Shown: one piece after another, positions 29,701 to 36,240 of the stretch
Layout of the letters: the number at the start of each line of letters is the position of its first letter
Position numbering within the stretch: position 1 is the first letter of the stretch
NCBI GenBank assembly: GCA_905221605.1
Contig: CAJNDS010002086.1
Span: 351,001 to 415,000 of the forward strand
DNA length: 64,000 bases
Source: Symbiodinium natans
Taxonomy: Eukaryota > Sar > Dinophyceae > Suessiales > Symbiodiniaceae
Direction of reading: 5' to 3'
Program-made: the position numbers and the translations under genes
Notes under the pieces: generated by a model
The model's database searches: none
The model's input: the letters and a program-made list of their open reading frames with translations, nothing else
Told to the model about the DNA's origin: nothing

Positions 29701-32631
29701 CTCAGGGCTAGGAGTCTGCTGGCCTATTAGGGCCTGACCATTCTTTTGCGCCGGTGCCGTGTTCATGAGCCAGTTCCTGCCTATAACAGAAGTTAGTGGC
29801 TGCTTGTTCCTGCACTTGCGACCTATATATGTTTATAATCGCAGCTTCCGAACAAGGAGCTTAAACCCTAAACCCTAAACCCTAAACCCTAAACCCTAAA
29901 CCCTAAACCCTAAACCCTAAACCCTAAACCCTAAACCCTAAACCCTAAACCCTAAACCCTAAACCCTAATCCATCCACCTGCGCAGATGGTCTGTGCCAC
30001 ACCAGAGATCGTATGCCATCCGCGGCATCCAGAGGATGAGTTCGCAGCCTTGCCTAAACTAGGGTTTAGGGTTTAGGGTTTAGGGTTTAGGGTTTCATGG
30101 ATTCGCAAGGCTTGCAGTCGTAGCCACGAGTGCTAGGGTCTGCGAGTGTTGCTAAGACTTTCCGGCCAGGACATCATAGCCCGGATGCAAAAAGGGTTTC
30201 GGGTTTAGGGTTTAGGGTTTAGGGTTTAGGGTTTAGGGTAGGCTGGGCCCCCCAGCCCAGTTGCAAAAGGGTTTAGGGTTTAGGGTAGAGGGCTTTTCGG
30301 GGCTAACTGACCTCCAAAGTCCCGAAACGTTGAACCCGACAGCCTGGCCAAGCCGGAGCCGACATGACGTAACAGGGTTTAGGGTTTAGGGTTTAGGGGT
30401 TAGGGTTTAGGGTTTAGGGTTGGCTAGTCCCCCAGCCCAGTTGCAAAAGGGTTTAGGGTTTAGGGTAGAGGGCTTTTTGGGGCTAACTGACCTCCAAAGT
30501 CCCGAAACGTTGAACCCGACAGCCTGGCGACATGACGTAACAGGGTTTAGGGTTTAGGGGTTAGGGTTTAGGGTTTAGGGTTGGCTAGTCCCCCAGCCCA
30601 GTTGCAAAAGGGTTTAGGGTTTAGGGTAGAGGGCTTTTTGGGGCTGACTGACCTCCAAAGTCCCGAAACGTTGAACCCGACAGCCTGGCCAAGCCGGAGC
30701 CGACATGACGTAACAGGGTTTAGGGTTTAGGGTTTAGGGTTTAGGGTTTAGGGTTTAGGGTTTAGGGTTTAGGGTTTAGGGTTTAGGGTTTAGGGTTCTC
30801 GCCCTCCCCTCTGTCTCGGACCTCCTGCCCAGGGCTCCACGGCACCTACTGGCCTGACCCTTAAGCCCTAAACCCGAAACCCTAAACCCTAAACCGTAAA
30901 CCCTAAACCCTAAGCCTAGCCGAAGGCTTCTAGACCTGAAGCCTGAAGCCCCCACACCTCTAGCGAAGCAGAACGGCTGCTCTCTTAGGTGCGTTAACGT
31001 GGAGGCAAGCTTCCCCCCCCCGCCCCCCCCGACCCCAAAACCCCTAAACCCTAAACACTAAACCCACCTTCAACCCTCGACCGTAAACCTGAGCCTGACC
31101 TCGAGGTGATTGTGGCATGCGACGGAATTTGGGATGTGAAATCGTCGCAGGCCCAGATCCATGCTTAGGGTTTCGGCAGTGTTGCCCTGCAGTCGGGCAG
31201 GTGGCAAAGCCTTGAACGCCTAAAAGCCCACTATCAGTGCTGGACGCCCCCTATACCCCCTTTGACCGCCCTCATACCCCTTATACCCCCCCTTATGACC
31301 CCCTAAAAGGCCCCCTTTATACTCCCCCCAACACCCATCAACGGCCAGGAAGCCTGCAACTTCGTTCGCCGGCGGCTCCTCCGGAAGGCCTTCGGGGAAG
31401 TGCTCCCGCAGCTGGGGTTTTGGAGCTGCGGGGCGGGGAAAGGTTCATGAACCCTGCTTAAGCCCTCGAGGTGCCGCTGAAGCACATCATGGAACAGCTG
31501 CTGGAGGCTCTGAAAACCCTCCGGACGCGAGTAGTTTCGTGAGATTACTCGATGACGGGCTTCTTGATTTCATTGGGGCTAGGATGCTGTACCCAGATCT
31601 TCCAAAGCCCCTTAATGAAGGAATATGACCCTAATTTATACTAAGGATCCTTATGAGGAATTAAGGTATATACCTTAATCAAGGGGTTTTGGGAGATCTG
31701 GGTCTGGGTAGGACCCAGGGTTGCTTTGACTGTAACTTGACGCACAGCCTTGCCCGCTGGACCTTCAGCCAAAGACGTCCCAGTTTAGGGTTTAGGGTTT
31801 AGGGTTTAGGATTTAGGGCAGCCCCAAACCCTTGTAGGTATGCCAAGGTCCTCATCGAAAACCTATCTCCCCTGGCACTTGTGGAGGCATGCTGTACATC
31901 TGACCCACGCAAGTCCATGGGGCTTGGGGCAGATGCATCGGCTGCAAGAGAGTGGGGGGGGAAGTGTGGCGGCTTGCAGTGACCACAGCGGACAAGGGGC
32001 AACACGGTTTAGGGTTTAGGGCTTATAAATTAGGGTTTAGGGTTAAGGGTTTAGGGTTTACAGTGTTATCGTATTAACCCTGAACCCTAAACCCTAATTA
32101 AACCCTAAACCCTGAACCCTAAATGTTCAGCAGCTTCCGGCGCCAAGGACAACATGACTCTCATCATTGTCCAGTTTGACCAGTGGCGTCTTGCCCGCGT
32201 TAACTGTTGAACACTCCGTTTGTCTTTCTTCGGGTGGCTTCTCTATATCTCCCCTGGGAATTATTTTTGTTCATATAAAACCCAAGAGGATATGAAAGAC
32301 CTTTTGTTTTGAAGGTTCTAAGGGGAGTATAGGCTTCTTGCCCAGCTAGACAGAGTGGTGGAGTGGGAGAACATGCTCCAGAGCAATATCCCCACACATC
32401 GGTCAGACAGTCCTGATGTCAATGGTTGATCATTCGCCCGTGCACCATTACATCTAACGTTGACCAGTAAGCTGAACCCCATTAAAGCCGACGAATGGCT
32501 ACATCAAGGATCCATCAGGTGTAGCAGAACTATTGGCCACTGTGAAGGCTCGTGGCCACATATGGCATCAGGAGATGCACGAACTCGGCTACTCCGGATG
32601 GACACAGCCTGCCTTCTACCGTAGCAACTAA
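17502..32631 (+). CDS. PPM/PP2C-type protein Ser/Thr phosphatase, ~21 micro-exons, 5' end missing
   Basis: Split gene for a metal-dependent serine/threonine phosphatase (PPM/PP2C family), which removes phosphate from phosphoserine/threonine using two bound Mn/Mg ions. The assembled exons give roughly 360-400 residues, the size of one PP2C domain. Motifs appear in family order: MQGWRTSME, YAVFDGHGG, MDDMLR, GCAAVCVLVTP, ANAGDSRA, DHKP, RIEAAGG, RVNG, SRAIGD, ACDGIWD, KDNMT. The metal-ligand aspartates of DGHGG, SRAIGD, CDGIWD and DNM are all present. Exons are 20-135 nt; donors are 16 GC, 2 GA and 2 GT, acceptors AG mostly followed by G. Phase is kept at nearly every join, which is hard to get by chance. 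Introns hold telomere-like arrays and MITEs. Missing: the start-codon exon and the aspartate of the usual MED triplet. The join into the last exon is uncertain and two C-termini are possible. Family assignment is firm; substrate and subfamily cannot be told. Confidence 0.93.
17567..18160 (+). other. PP2C intron 1: TTTAGGG array, family E element, CCCTAAA array
   Basis: GC donor, AG acceptor. TTTAGGG units at 17580-17697, a family E inverted-repeat element (CTAGGACCAGAGTAAC … GTTACTCTTGGGCCTAG, 17745-17868) and CCCTAAA units at 18070-18093. Confidence 0.75.
18161..18180 (+). CDS. PP2C micro-exon 2 (GWRTSME)
   Basis: A 20-nt exon between GAG|GC and GAG|GC. With the last base of exon 1 it gives G-W-R-T-S-M-E, so the joined motif reads MQGWRTSME. 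The arginine (phosphate binding) and glutamate are the classic first-motif residues. The upstream bases are open in the same frame but lack the expected tyrosine-rich lead, whereas the join to exon 1 gives a textbook motif. Confidence 0.8.
18738..18842. mobile_element. family P MITE-like element in PP2C intron 2
   Basis: GGGGTACCCTTTTGGGGT … GGGGTACAAAAGCGGTAACCC inverted arms. Together with short arrays at 18204-18240 and a direct repeat of TTGGTGAGTGTATATA at about 18312-18361 it fills the intron. Confidence 0.65.
18992..19126 (+). CDS. PP2C exon 3 (YAVFDGHGGKE)
   Basis: Carries the DGHGG metal-binding signature preceded by a hydrophobic beta-strand (YAVF). About 28 residues upstream (ACVLTVPACQLENLAVRKRA…) fill the usual spacing between motifs 1 and 2. 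Ends GAG|GC. The start chosen (AAG|GTG, phase 0 to exon 2) keeps frame but gives ME-VMAG instead of MED-A. Starting at GAG|CT (19004) would need an unseen few-base exon. The DGHGG part is certain, the 5' edge is not. Confidence 0.85.
19127..20113 (+). other. PP2C intron 3
   Basis: Three CCCTAAA arrays (19328-19378, 19792-19868, 19965-20012) and one family Q element (19560-19693) with a poly-C/poly-A core. No TTTAGGG-oriented array. Confidence 0.75.
20114..20166 (+). CDS. PP2C exon 4 (VAAFCEQHMPAEF)
   Basis: Acceptor CTCTGCAG|G, donor AT|GC, phase 0 in and phase 2 out. VAAFCEQHMPAEFLQLV is the helix that follows DGHGG in PP2C proteins, so the joined text reads DGHGGKEVAAFCEQHMPAEF. Confidence 0.88.
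20553..20668. mobile_element. inverted-repeat element, single copy (family V)
   Basis: Arms CCTAAGGGTCCATGTACCTAAAT and its near-perfect complement, with a smaller inner pair. Only copy seen in the window. Confidence 0.65.
21035..21133. mobile_element. family C MITE with 7-bp flanking repeat
   Basis: Terminal inverted repeats TTGGGATGTTCCCCCTTA…; interior CTARCAGTCCTTAAT on both arms. GTCGAAC occurs directly on both sides, a likely target-site duplication. Further copies: 23131-23227, 48309-48405, 50056-50159, 51589-51701, 60023-60167, plus partial ones near 645 and 20684. Confidence 0.82.
21178..21222 (+). CDS. PP2C exon 5 (QSRDILMALRGVFH)
   Basis: Acceptor CCCGAG|G, donor CACAG|GC. Encodes the ALR-x-x-F helix that leads to the MDDMLR segment. 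Phase 2 in and out. A family C MITE ends about 45 bp upstream. Confidence 0.82.
21323..21411. mobile_element. family A MITE, TTG target duplication
   Basis: Terminal repeats CCCTAAAGCTCCAA / TTGGAGCTCTAGGG; interior has two copies of AGGTATTATTT around TAGACTTTAGACCCC. Flanked by TTG on both sides. Lies in PP2C intron 5. Confidence 0.88.
21923..21959 (+). CDS. PP2C exon 6 (MDDMLRMPEHFE)
   Basis: Acceptor CTTGTCAG|G. MDDMLR matches the M-D-[DE]-M-L-R helix of alveolate and plant PP2Cs. I place the end at a GA donor (GAG|GA) because that keeps phase into exon 7. A GC donor 16 bp further (AAGG|GC) is the alternative. Confidence 0.8.
22452..22590 (-). repeat. CCCTAAA array (20 units) in PP2C intron 6
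   Basis: Nearly perfect. It sits between two short segments with complementary CTTAGAAGGGACC/GGTCCCCTTCTAAAG motifs, so it may have inserted into an inverted-repeat element. Confidence 0.95.
22656..22694 (+). CDS. PP2C exon 7, tentative (EIRSFRNSQDIGP)
   Basis: Acceptor GGCAG|G, donor CCT|GC, phase 0 on both sides. It bridges exons 6 and 8 in frame. This linker is poorly conserved in the family, so support is only splice grammar and phase. A 20-unit TTTAGGG array starts 22 bp after the donor. Confidence 0.55.
22717..22838 (+). repeat. TTTAGGG array (17 units) just after PP2C exon 7 donor
   Basis: Perfect until the last unit (TTTAGTG). Mirrors the CCCTAAA array 66 bp upstream of the exon. 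Confidence 0.96.
22839..24602 (+). other. PP2C intron 7, central part
   Basis: TTTAGGG-like units at 22912-22958 and 24395-24450, CCCTAAA at 23411-23442, a family C element (23131-23227), and a family G element (23613-23790) whose interior has been replaced by (CA)n and (TA)n runs. Poly-G at 24090-24103. Confidence 0.7.
23613..23790. mobile_element. family G element hollowed by CA and TA microsatellites
   Basis: Ends GCTTAAGAACCCCCC and GGGGGGTTCTTAAGG are retained; the centre is (CA)n at 23653-23674 and (TA)n at 23712-23743. Other family G copies: 20202-20303, 29450-29560, 33042-33154, 41065-41178. Confidence 0.75.
24603..24660 (-). repeat. CCCTAAA/CCCTCAA array abutting PP2C exon 8
   Basis: Starts with CCCTCAA units, then CCCTAAA; its last unit runs straight into CCCCAG|CGC, the exon 8 acceptor. 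Confidence 0.93.
24662..24735 (+). CDS. PP2C exon 8 (charged linker helix)
   Basis: Encodes RIRNSIKDDMADARAKG followed by CITKEDL, a charged helical linker between MDDMLR and the GC[TA]A motif. The acceptor CCCCAG lies directly on the end of a CCCTAAA array. The donor is one of only two GT donors in the gene (CTCAT|GT). Confidence 0.72.
24736..25357 (+). other. PP2C intron 8: no arrays
   Basis: GT donor. Contains an inverted-repeat-like segment near 24775-24862 (…TCCATTTCGTCCCCAAGG, shared with 60758-60843) and otherwise featureless sequence. Confidence 0.6.
25358..25387 (+). CDS. PP2C exon 9 (KMMLLRRMG)
   Basis: A 30-nt exon, acceptor CTCTTCAG|G, donor GC|GC, phase 2 to phase 2. It joins to give KEDLMKMMLLRRMGAAKLE, a plausible continuation of the linker helix. 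Other frames here are also open, so confidence rests on phase. Confidence 0.7.
25388..26450 (+). other. PP2C intron 9
   Basis: TTTAGGG arrays at 25793-25816, 26074-26138 and 26196-26248, then CCCTAAA at 26428-26449 forming the acceptor of exon 10. Poly-C at 25915-25930. Confidence 0.72.
26451..26511 (+). CDS. PP2C exon 10 (…FSVGCAA)
   Basis: An acidic stretch (KLEPKEEAAEPAF) then SVGCAA, the start of the G-[CS]-T-A-V beta strand of PP2C. The acceptor AAACAG is formed by the last unit of a CCCTAAA array. Donor GC. Phase 2 in, 0 out. Confidence 0.8.
26669..26688 (+). CDS. PP2C micro-exon 11 (VCVLVT)
   Basis: A 20-nt exon between GACTTCAG|G and CC|GT. It completes the strand GCAAVCVLVTP, equivalent to GSTAVVALI in animal PP2Cs. 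Phase 0 in, 2 out, matching exon 12. Confidence 0.78.
26744..26889. mobile_element. family D MITE, best-preserved copy
   Basis: Terminal inverted repeats GGAATTCTTGG(C/T)AGCCCAGT, then inner GGTACCC…; interior TTTTTTGGTTCAAGG. In PP2C intron 11. Other copies: 490-577, 13226-13334, 51319-51433. Confidence 0.82.
27082..27164 (+). repeat. TTTAGGG array (11 units)
   Basis: Ends 17 bp before the acceptor of PP2C exon 12; one of the few arrays with the G strand facing an acceptor. Confidence 0.96.
27182..27221 (+). CDS. PP2C exon 12 (NDIICANAGDSRA)
   Basis: Contains ANAGDSRA, one of the most conserved PP2C signatures. Acceptor CTCACAG|G, donor GCA|GC. A 12-unit TTTAGGG array ends 17 bp before it. 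Confidence 0.93.
27222..27996 (+). other. PP2C intron 12
   Basis: CCCTAAA-like units at 27288-27338, TTTAGGG at 27455-27493, a family Q element at 27846-27955 and CCCTAAA at 27954-27982 directly after it, 14 bp before the acceptor. Confidence 0.72.
27997..28064 (+). CDS. PP2C exon 13 (VLCRRG…LSIDHKP)
   Basis: Reads VLCRRGRAVALSIDHKP then NLDTE, and joins exon 12 in phase 0 to give GDSRAVLCRRG. Acceptor GGTTCAG|G; donor AAAG|GC. The match to the PP2C DHKP motif is unambiguous. Confidence 0.94.
28095..28175 (+). repeat. degenerate TTTAGGG array in PP2C intron 13
   Basis: Units interrupted by TTTTAGG and TTTACG; a second short block at 28250-28292. Confidence 0.9.
28320..28393 (+). CDS. PP2C exon 14 (RIEAAGGSV…YRVN)
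   Basis: Carries RIEAAGG and TYRVNG, the helix and flap strand before the SRAIGD motif. Acceptor CAGCAG|G. The donor is GA (AATG|GA), splitting the glycine codon of RVNG, which exon 15 completes. Confidence 0.93.
28427..28537. mobile_element. family K MITE in PP2C intron 14
   Basis: Arms CTTAGTAGCTGAATGGGTAC and its complement (…CTCAGCAACTAAG), inner GTACACTTT/AAAGTGTAC. A second copy is at 48776-48873. Confidence 0.8.
28731..28825. mobile_element. family A copy with internal duplication
   Basis: Reverse orientation. The segment CCTACATTGGGGTCTAAAG…AATA is present twice in tandem and one terminal repeat is missing. In PP2C intron 14. Confidence 0.8.
28886..28922 (+). CDS. PP2C exon 15 (NLSLSRAIGDL)
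   Basis: SRAIGD holds a metal-ligand aspartate of the PP2C active site. Acceptor CCGCAG|G; donor CA|GC in phase 2, completed as Gln by exon 16. Confidence 0.93.
29336..29372 (+). CDS. PP2C exon 16 (YKSRSHLPPEKQ)
   Basis: Acceptor GCGAG|G, donor CAG|GC. Joined: SRAIGDLQYKSRSHLPPEKQ then MVCATPEI, matching the Y-K…L-P-P-E-x-Q segment of the family residue for residue in spacing. Confidence 0.9.
29862..29970 (-). repeat. CCCTAAA array (15 units) before PP2C exon 17
   Basis: Perfect units ending 16 bp upstream of the acceptor. The same intron starts with TTTAGGG units at 29396-29432. Confidence 0.97.
29987..30043 (+). CDS. PP2C exon 17 (MVCATPEI…PEDEF)
   Basis: Nineteen codons, phase 0 both sides: MVCATPEIVCHPRHPEDEF. 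Acceptor TGCGCAG 16 bp after a CCCTAAA array; donor GC; a TTTAGGG array begins 17 bp after the donor. The exon lies between inverted telomere-like arrays. Confidence 0.92.
30231..30720 (+). repeat. three tandem ~170-bp units that include TTTAGGG arrays
   Basis: Each unit has CCCAGCCCAGTTGCAAAAGG, two TTTAGGG units, GGGTAGAGGGCTTTT, CTGACCTCCAAAGTCCCGAA, CGACATGACGTAACAGG and a longer TTTAGGG run. Starts at about 30251, 30431 and 30592 (periods 180 and 161 bp); the middle unit lacks the AAGCCGGAGCC segment. In PP2C intron 17. Confidence 0.92.
30717..30796 (+). repeat. TTTAGGG array (11 units) closing the tandem block
   Basis: Perfect units after the third tandem copy. Confidence 0.96.
31106..31150 (+). 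CDS. PP2C exon 18 (VIVACDGIWDVKSSQ)
   Basis: ACDGIWDV is the penultimate catalytic motif (CDG[LI]WD). Acceptor CTCGAG|G, donor CAG|GC, phase 0 both sides. Confidence 0.94.
31235..31335. repeat. C-rich tandem of CCCCTTATA-type units
   Basis: Irregular repeats of CCCCCTTATAC/CCCCCTATAC in PP2C intron 18, ending shortly before exon 19. Confidence 0.65.
31349..31387 (+). CDS. PP2C exon 19 (EACNFVRRRLLRK)
   Basis: Continues the DVKSSQEACNFV helix of the family (usually SSQE-x-V-D-F-V). Acceptor GGCCAG|G, donor AAG|GC, 13 codons in phase 0. Confidence 0.85.
31471..31506 (+). CDS. PP2C exon 20 (VPLKHIMEQLLE)
   Basis: Helix before the last motif, equivalent to the L-x-x-I-x-E-x-L-L-D segment. Acceptor CTCGAG|G, proposed donor GAG|GC. 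The phase to exon 21 does not match with this donor, so either the exon runs on (frame open to 31545) or a short exon was missed. Confidence 0.78.
31592..31702. mobile_element. family F MITE in PP2C intron 20
   Basis: Arms CCCAGATCTTCCAAARCCCC and complement, inner AAGGTATATACCTTAA palindromes and a central GGATCCT. Copies at 41734-41840 and 61728-61833 are exactly flanked by TA on both sides. A diverged relative is at 53973-54069. Confidence 0.87.
32131..32210 (+). CDS. PP2C exon 21 (ASGAKDNMTLIIVQF)
   Basis: KDNMTLIIV is the last PP2C motif; its Asp is a metal ligand and the following strand ends the domain. A stop follows at 32208-32210 after FDQWRLARVNC. A GA donor after VQF (32178) would instead join in phase 0 to the open frame at 32509. 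The acceptor TTCAG is 6 bp beyond a CCCTAAA array. Confidence 0.9.
32240..32330. mobile_element. family I inverted-repeat element
   Basis: Shares CCCAAGAGGATAT and AAGGTTCTAAGG with 7986-8090; ends TCTCCCCTGGGAA / TTCTAAGGGGAG are inverted repeats. Confidence 0.6.
32509..32631 (+). CDS. possible alternative last exon of the PP2C gene
   Basis: An open frame after ATCAAG|G reads DPSGVAELLATVKARG then HIWHQEMHELGYSG and ends at a stop. Phase 0 fits a GA donor after …LIIVQF in exon 21. I do not recognise the tail. It could also be part of an unrelated downstream gene. Confidence 0.4.
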   Translation, partial: DPSGVAELLATVKARGHIWHQEMHELGYSGWTQPAFYRSN

Positions 32632-34701
32632 ACTGAACCACACAAGACATTCTTCGTTTGCCTGATACCTCCAAGCACTAGAATCTTTAAAGCCGAACTG
32701 TCCATAAACCCCTGAGTCAGAGCACTGACAACCATGAATCGCATCTTCTTGAAGGTTGTCCATGTCCAGATATGACCCTGAAGCCCGAAACCCTACCTTT
32801 CCCAGGCAGGCTAAACCCTAAACCCTAAGCCCTGAACCAGCCCAACCAGCCCAAAGCAACAGAAATCCTTCGAAGAGCATCGACTTGCAATGCGAACGAC
32901 CCCCCCCCAAAAGCCCGCTTGACGCTGTTCTTCTACAGCCTGAACCCCTAGACTCAGAGTCCTAGAGCCCACGCAACGCGCAGCCCAGAAGTCTCCGAAG
33001 CCGAACTGCACGGAGCTCTAAGTGAAGCAAGCTCCCACTTTCTACTATTTGCTTAGGAACCCCAAAAGAATAAACAATAACAATCCCCATATTACCCTTT
33101 ATAAGGAAGAATATTATGTTTTAGTTTTTTCGGGGTTCTTAAGCAATTAGTAGCTTTGAGGCAGACGGACGCCGCCTCGGGGAGCTCGTGCGCTTGCACC
33201 GTGAGCTAAGCTGCTCGGCCTTTGTGAGTTTAGGGTTTAGGGTTTAGGGTGGATGGGTTTAGGGTTTAGGGTTTAGGGTTTAGGGGGTTCTACCGTCTTT
33301 GCTGGGTGTGTTTAGATGCGGAGGGTTTACGAAAATAGGGGACCCGAAAATAGACCCCACATATTAGGATTCCTTTATGAAAAGGACCCCAAATAAGGTT
33401 CCCCGAATGTCGCAAACCCCCATGTGGAGGGCTTATGCTTTTAGGCACAAGTGAAGATTTTCGAGTTGGTGATCGGCGCATGGTTTGCATGCGTTTCGGG
33501 TTTATCTGGTTTAGGGTCTATAGCGGGTCCCAGGCGAGGAGCTTCTGCAAGCCTGCTGCAAAAAAGGGTGGACTGGGTTTATCCTGGGTGCTGCTCTAGC
33601 AGAGCAAGCCATCGGGCTTTTAAAAGCATTAGGTTTCGATGACTTCGATGCTGACCGTTTTCGAGCTCTTGTAGGGCTTTAGGATCTTCAGGCCTTGCTT
33701 TGACTTGAAACAGCGTGGGTTTGAGAGAAGTGCGCCAGAGTCGGATGAGCGAACCGTAAACCCCAAAAAGCCTAAACCCTAAACCCTAAACCCTAAACCC
33801 TAGCCCCGAAGCCCCCCAAGCAGGCATCGCGGCCGCGCTCCGCACAGTGGTCCACACACCTGGGGGCTGGGAGCCATCCTGAGTCTGTCCCGGTTTAGGG
33901 TTTAGGGTTTAGGGTTTGGGGTTTAGGTCTACATGCTGAGTGGCGAACGGCCGTGCAAGTACCTAGACCTTAAACCCTATAGACCCTTATAAACCCCAAC
34001 AAACCTATAGAGCCCTATAAACCCCTATAAGCCCTGGAAACCCTATGAAACCCCATAAACCCTGCAAACCCTATAAACCCTGTAAGCTCTCAACCCTATA
34101 ACTCCTTGAACCACTTGGAGTTTGGATTAAGCCGTATATGGGACGATTTTAAAAGCGTCCCATGATAGTCTGTAAGGGGCTTTCGGTTTAGGGTTTAGGG
34201 TTTAGGGTTTAGGGTTTGTAAGTCTGGCTCGTCTGGCAGTCATCAAGTCCGGATTCAAAAGGGTTTAGGGTTTCGGGTCGCTACTCTTGGCTCCTGCTGC
34301 CAGGAACGAATTTCACATTTGACATGAAGTCGTGGCGCTGCTCAGGATCAGGGTTTGCTGCATGAGAACGGCCCGAAAACCTCAAATGTTATAGGCTGTC
34401 TATGTGGTTCTGCTTCTTCAGGAAAGTCAAACGCGAAGATCTCAAGCATGGCTGTTGACAATACGCGCGCTGCGCAGCTTTCGGGAGCTGAGGGGTCAAT
34501 GCACCCCATCAACGAGACCACCGGAAGCAAAACTTGCTTGCAGGATCTGGAACTCTCAGGTTCAGGGTGTAGAGGGCTTAGGGTTATAAGTTGTCCTTCC
34601 CGACAAGGTGTAAGGTGCATACCTTGCCCTAGCTTGTCGCGGCTTGCAAGAATCTACACCGCAACGACGGTTTCCGCGCGGTGCTATTGAAGCAAGTGCT
34701 T
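32632..34701. other. no gene identified downstream of the phosphatase
   Basis: Family G (33042-33154) and family P (33306-33427) elements; TTTAGGG arrays 33224-33285, 33892-33929, 34185-34218; CCCTAAA 33774-33803; and a CCCTATAAA-type degenerate tract at 33965-34110. Exon-like frames at 33451-33642 and 34433-34589 are weak. Confidence 0.6.
34433..34589 (+). CDS. exon-like open frame, unrecognised
   Basis: After CTTCTTCAG|G: ESQTRRSQAWLLTIRALRS then FRELRGQC…. Protein-like but overlapped by another open frame on the same strand and one on the other, so the frame is not certain. Confidence 0.25.
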
Positions 34702-34882
34702 CCCTAAAGCTCCACATAGCCCAAAGTAGGTATTACCAGGATGGGCTATTCGGCCTTATAATCCCCATAACCAACCATATACAGGGCCTTTTTAAGGGGT
34801 TATAGGGCCTAATAGCCCGTCCTGGTATTTATAGACTTTAGACCCCAATGTAGGTATTATTTGTATACTTGGAGCTCTATGG
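34702..34882. mobile_element. family A MITE carrying a nested family B MITE
   Basis: The family A element (CTT duplicated on both sides) is interrupted after AGGTATTA by a 90-bp element at 34736-34825 with arms CCAGGATGGGCTATT…AATAGCCCGTCCTGG. TA is duplicated at the junction. Removing the insert restores the family A sequence. Confidence 0.93.
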
Positions 34883-36240
34883 CTTGACAGGTTCAGGAAG
34901 CTCCCTAAACCTTGAAACGGACCCTCAGCTCTCTATAGCGTTTCTCTTTGAATTCGACTGCCGCTGCGCAGTCGTCGCAACGCATCTAGGAGGTGTGAAG
35001 GGACTGCCAGAAGAGTAGGAAAGCTCACGCCCTCTGTAAGTATGCCGGCCGACATAGTCCCCAAACAATGTAGGACCACGACGCACATGCCAAGGGCCAC
35101 GCGCTGCGACTCAGACCCGAAAAGTGGAGACTGGTCTGCACTTCGCGACGAGGAGTGTGCGCGCGGGAGCGTGTGTACGTGACTGTGGCAGGATCAGGAT
35201 CCAAGATTGCGACGATGCGCTCTACACTTCGCGAGGAGCGTGCGCGCGGGACCCAGGCGTGAGCGCGATTTGGAACACCGCGAACCGCAACTCCTTATCG
35301 AGGTGACGCGCGAAGCAGGCCCGTCCCATCCCCGCTCCAAATAGCCCAAAGTAGGTATTATTTATAGACTTTGGACCCCAATGTAGGTATTATTTGTATA
35401 CTTGGAGCTCTGGGGCATAGCTTTGGGAGGCAGCAAAGTGCATCATCGCAACGTCTTTGGCAACCAGAACGTGAATGGGATTGGCGGACCACGGACTTCG
35501 CACGACATCTGGGTCAGAGCGCGACTCGGGGCATGGAACGACGCCAAGGACAAGCTTTCCTCGATGCCAGGCCGAGAATCCGCAAGCATGGTGAGGCCTA
35601 CAGGCAAGAGTAGAACAACAGGTGTGGCGTACCTGGCGCTGGACTCTGCACATGCGCGCGCACGCCCCGCCCGCGGGCACACCGATCGATCTAATTACAC
35701 ATCATAATATGTTTGTCTATGTTATTGTAGGTGTGTGTATGTATATATATATATAGTATATACTATACTCTTGGCCCGGACTGTGACGAGGGGCATGAGG
35801 TGATGTGCTCATTACTCTTCCCGGAGTATGCTCAAGAAGCGCCTTTATCCCGAGACGTCCCCTGAAGCGTAAGAACACCTCCTACATGCTACACTGCGGT
35901 TTGACTTTTTCGTATGCACGCGACAAAATCGTTGGTGTTTAAATTTCAAATTTCGCAGGGGCGAGCTGAATCTATAGTGAGGGATCATGGCACATGTCAT
36001 TGTGCGCCATTTACTAGGACCCAGAGTAGGCCCTTATTCCCTTTTTTAGGGATTGGGTTCCCTTATAACCCCATTTCAACCAAAAAGTTCACCTTGTTTG
36101 TTCCTAGGTTACTCCTGGGTCTAGTTAAATGCTCAGCCTTGGGGAGTGTCTTGAATTATCTGACGTCGCTGAGGTTTCTATACGGCTGAGTGTGTGCTTT
36201 GTGATTAGCTTCAAACATGCTAACAGGTCCCAGAGGCCCA
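34883..36240. other. array-poor stretch, no gene identified
   Basis: Family A element (35330-35415, CAT duplicated), a GC-rich CGCGCG region with a partial duplication of CTTCGCGA(C)GAG…GTGCGCGCGGGA (35140-35260), a TA run near 35746-35765 and a family E element (36014-36126). Frames of about 100 codons at 35390-35707 are open on both strands. Confidence 0.55.

Noticed and set aside
30231-30720. CRISPR-like array
   Set aside because: Units are long, contiguous, contain telomere repeats and sit in a eukaryotic intron.
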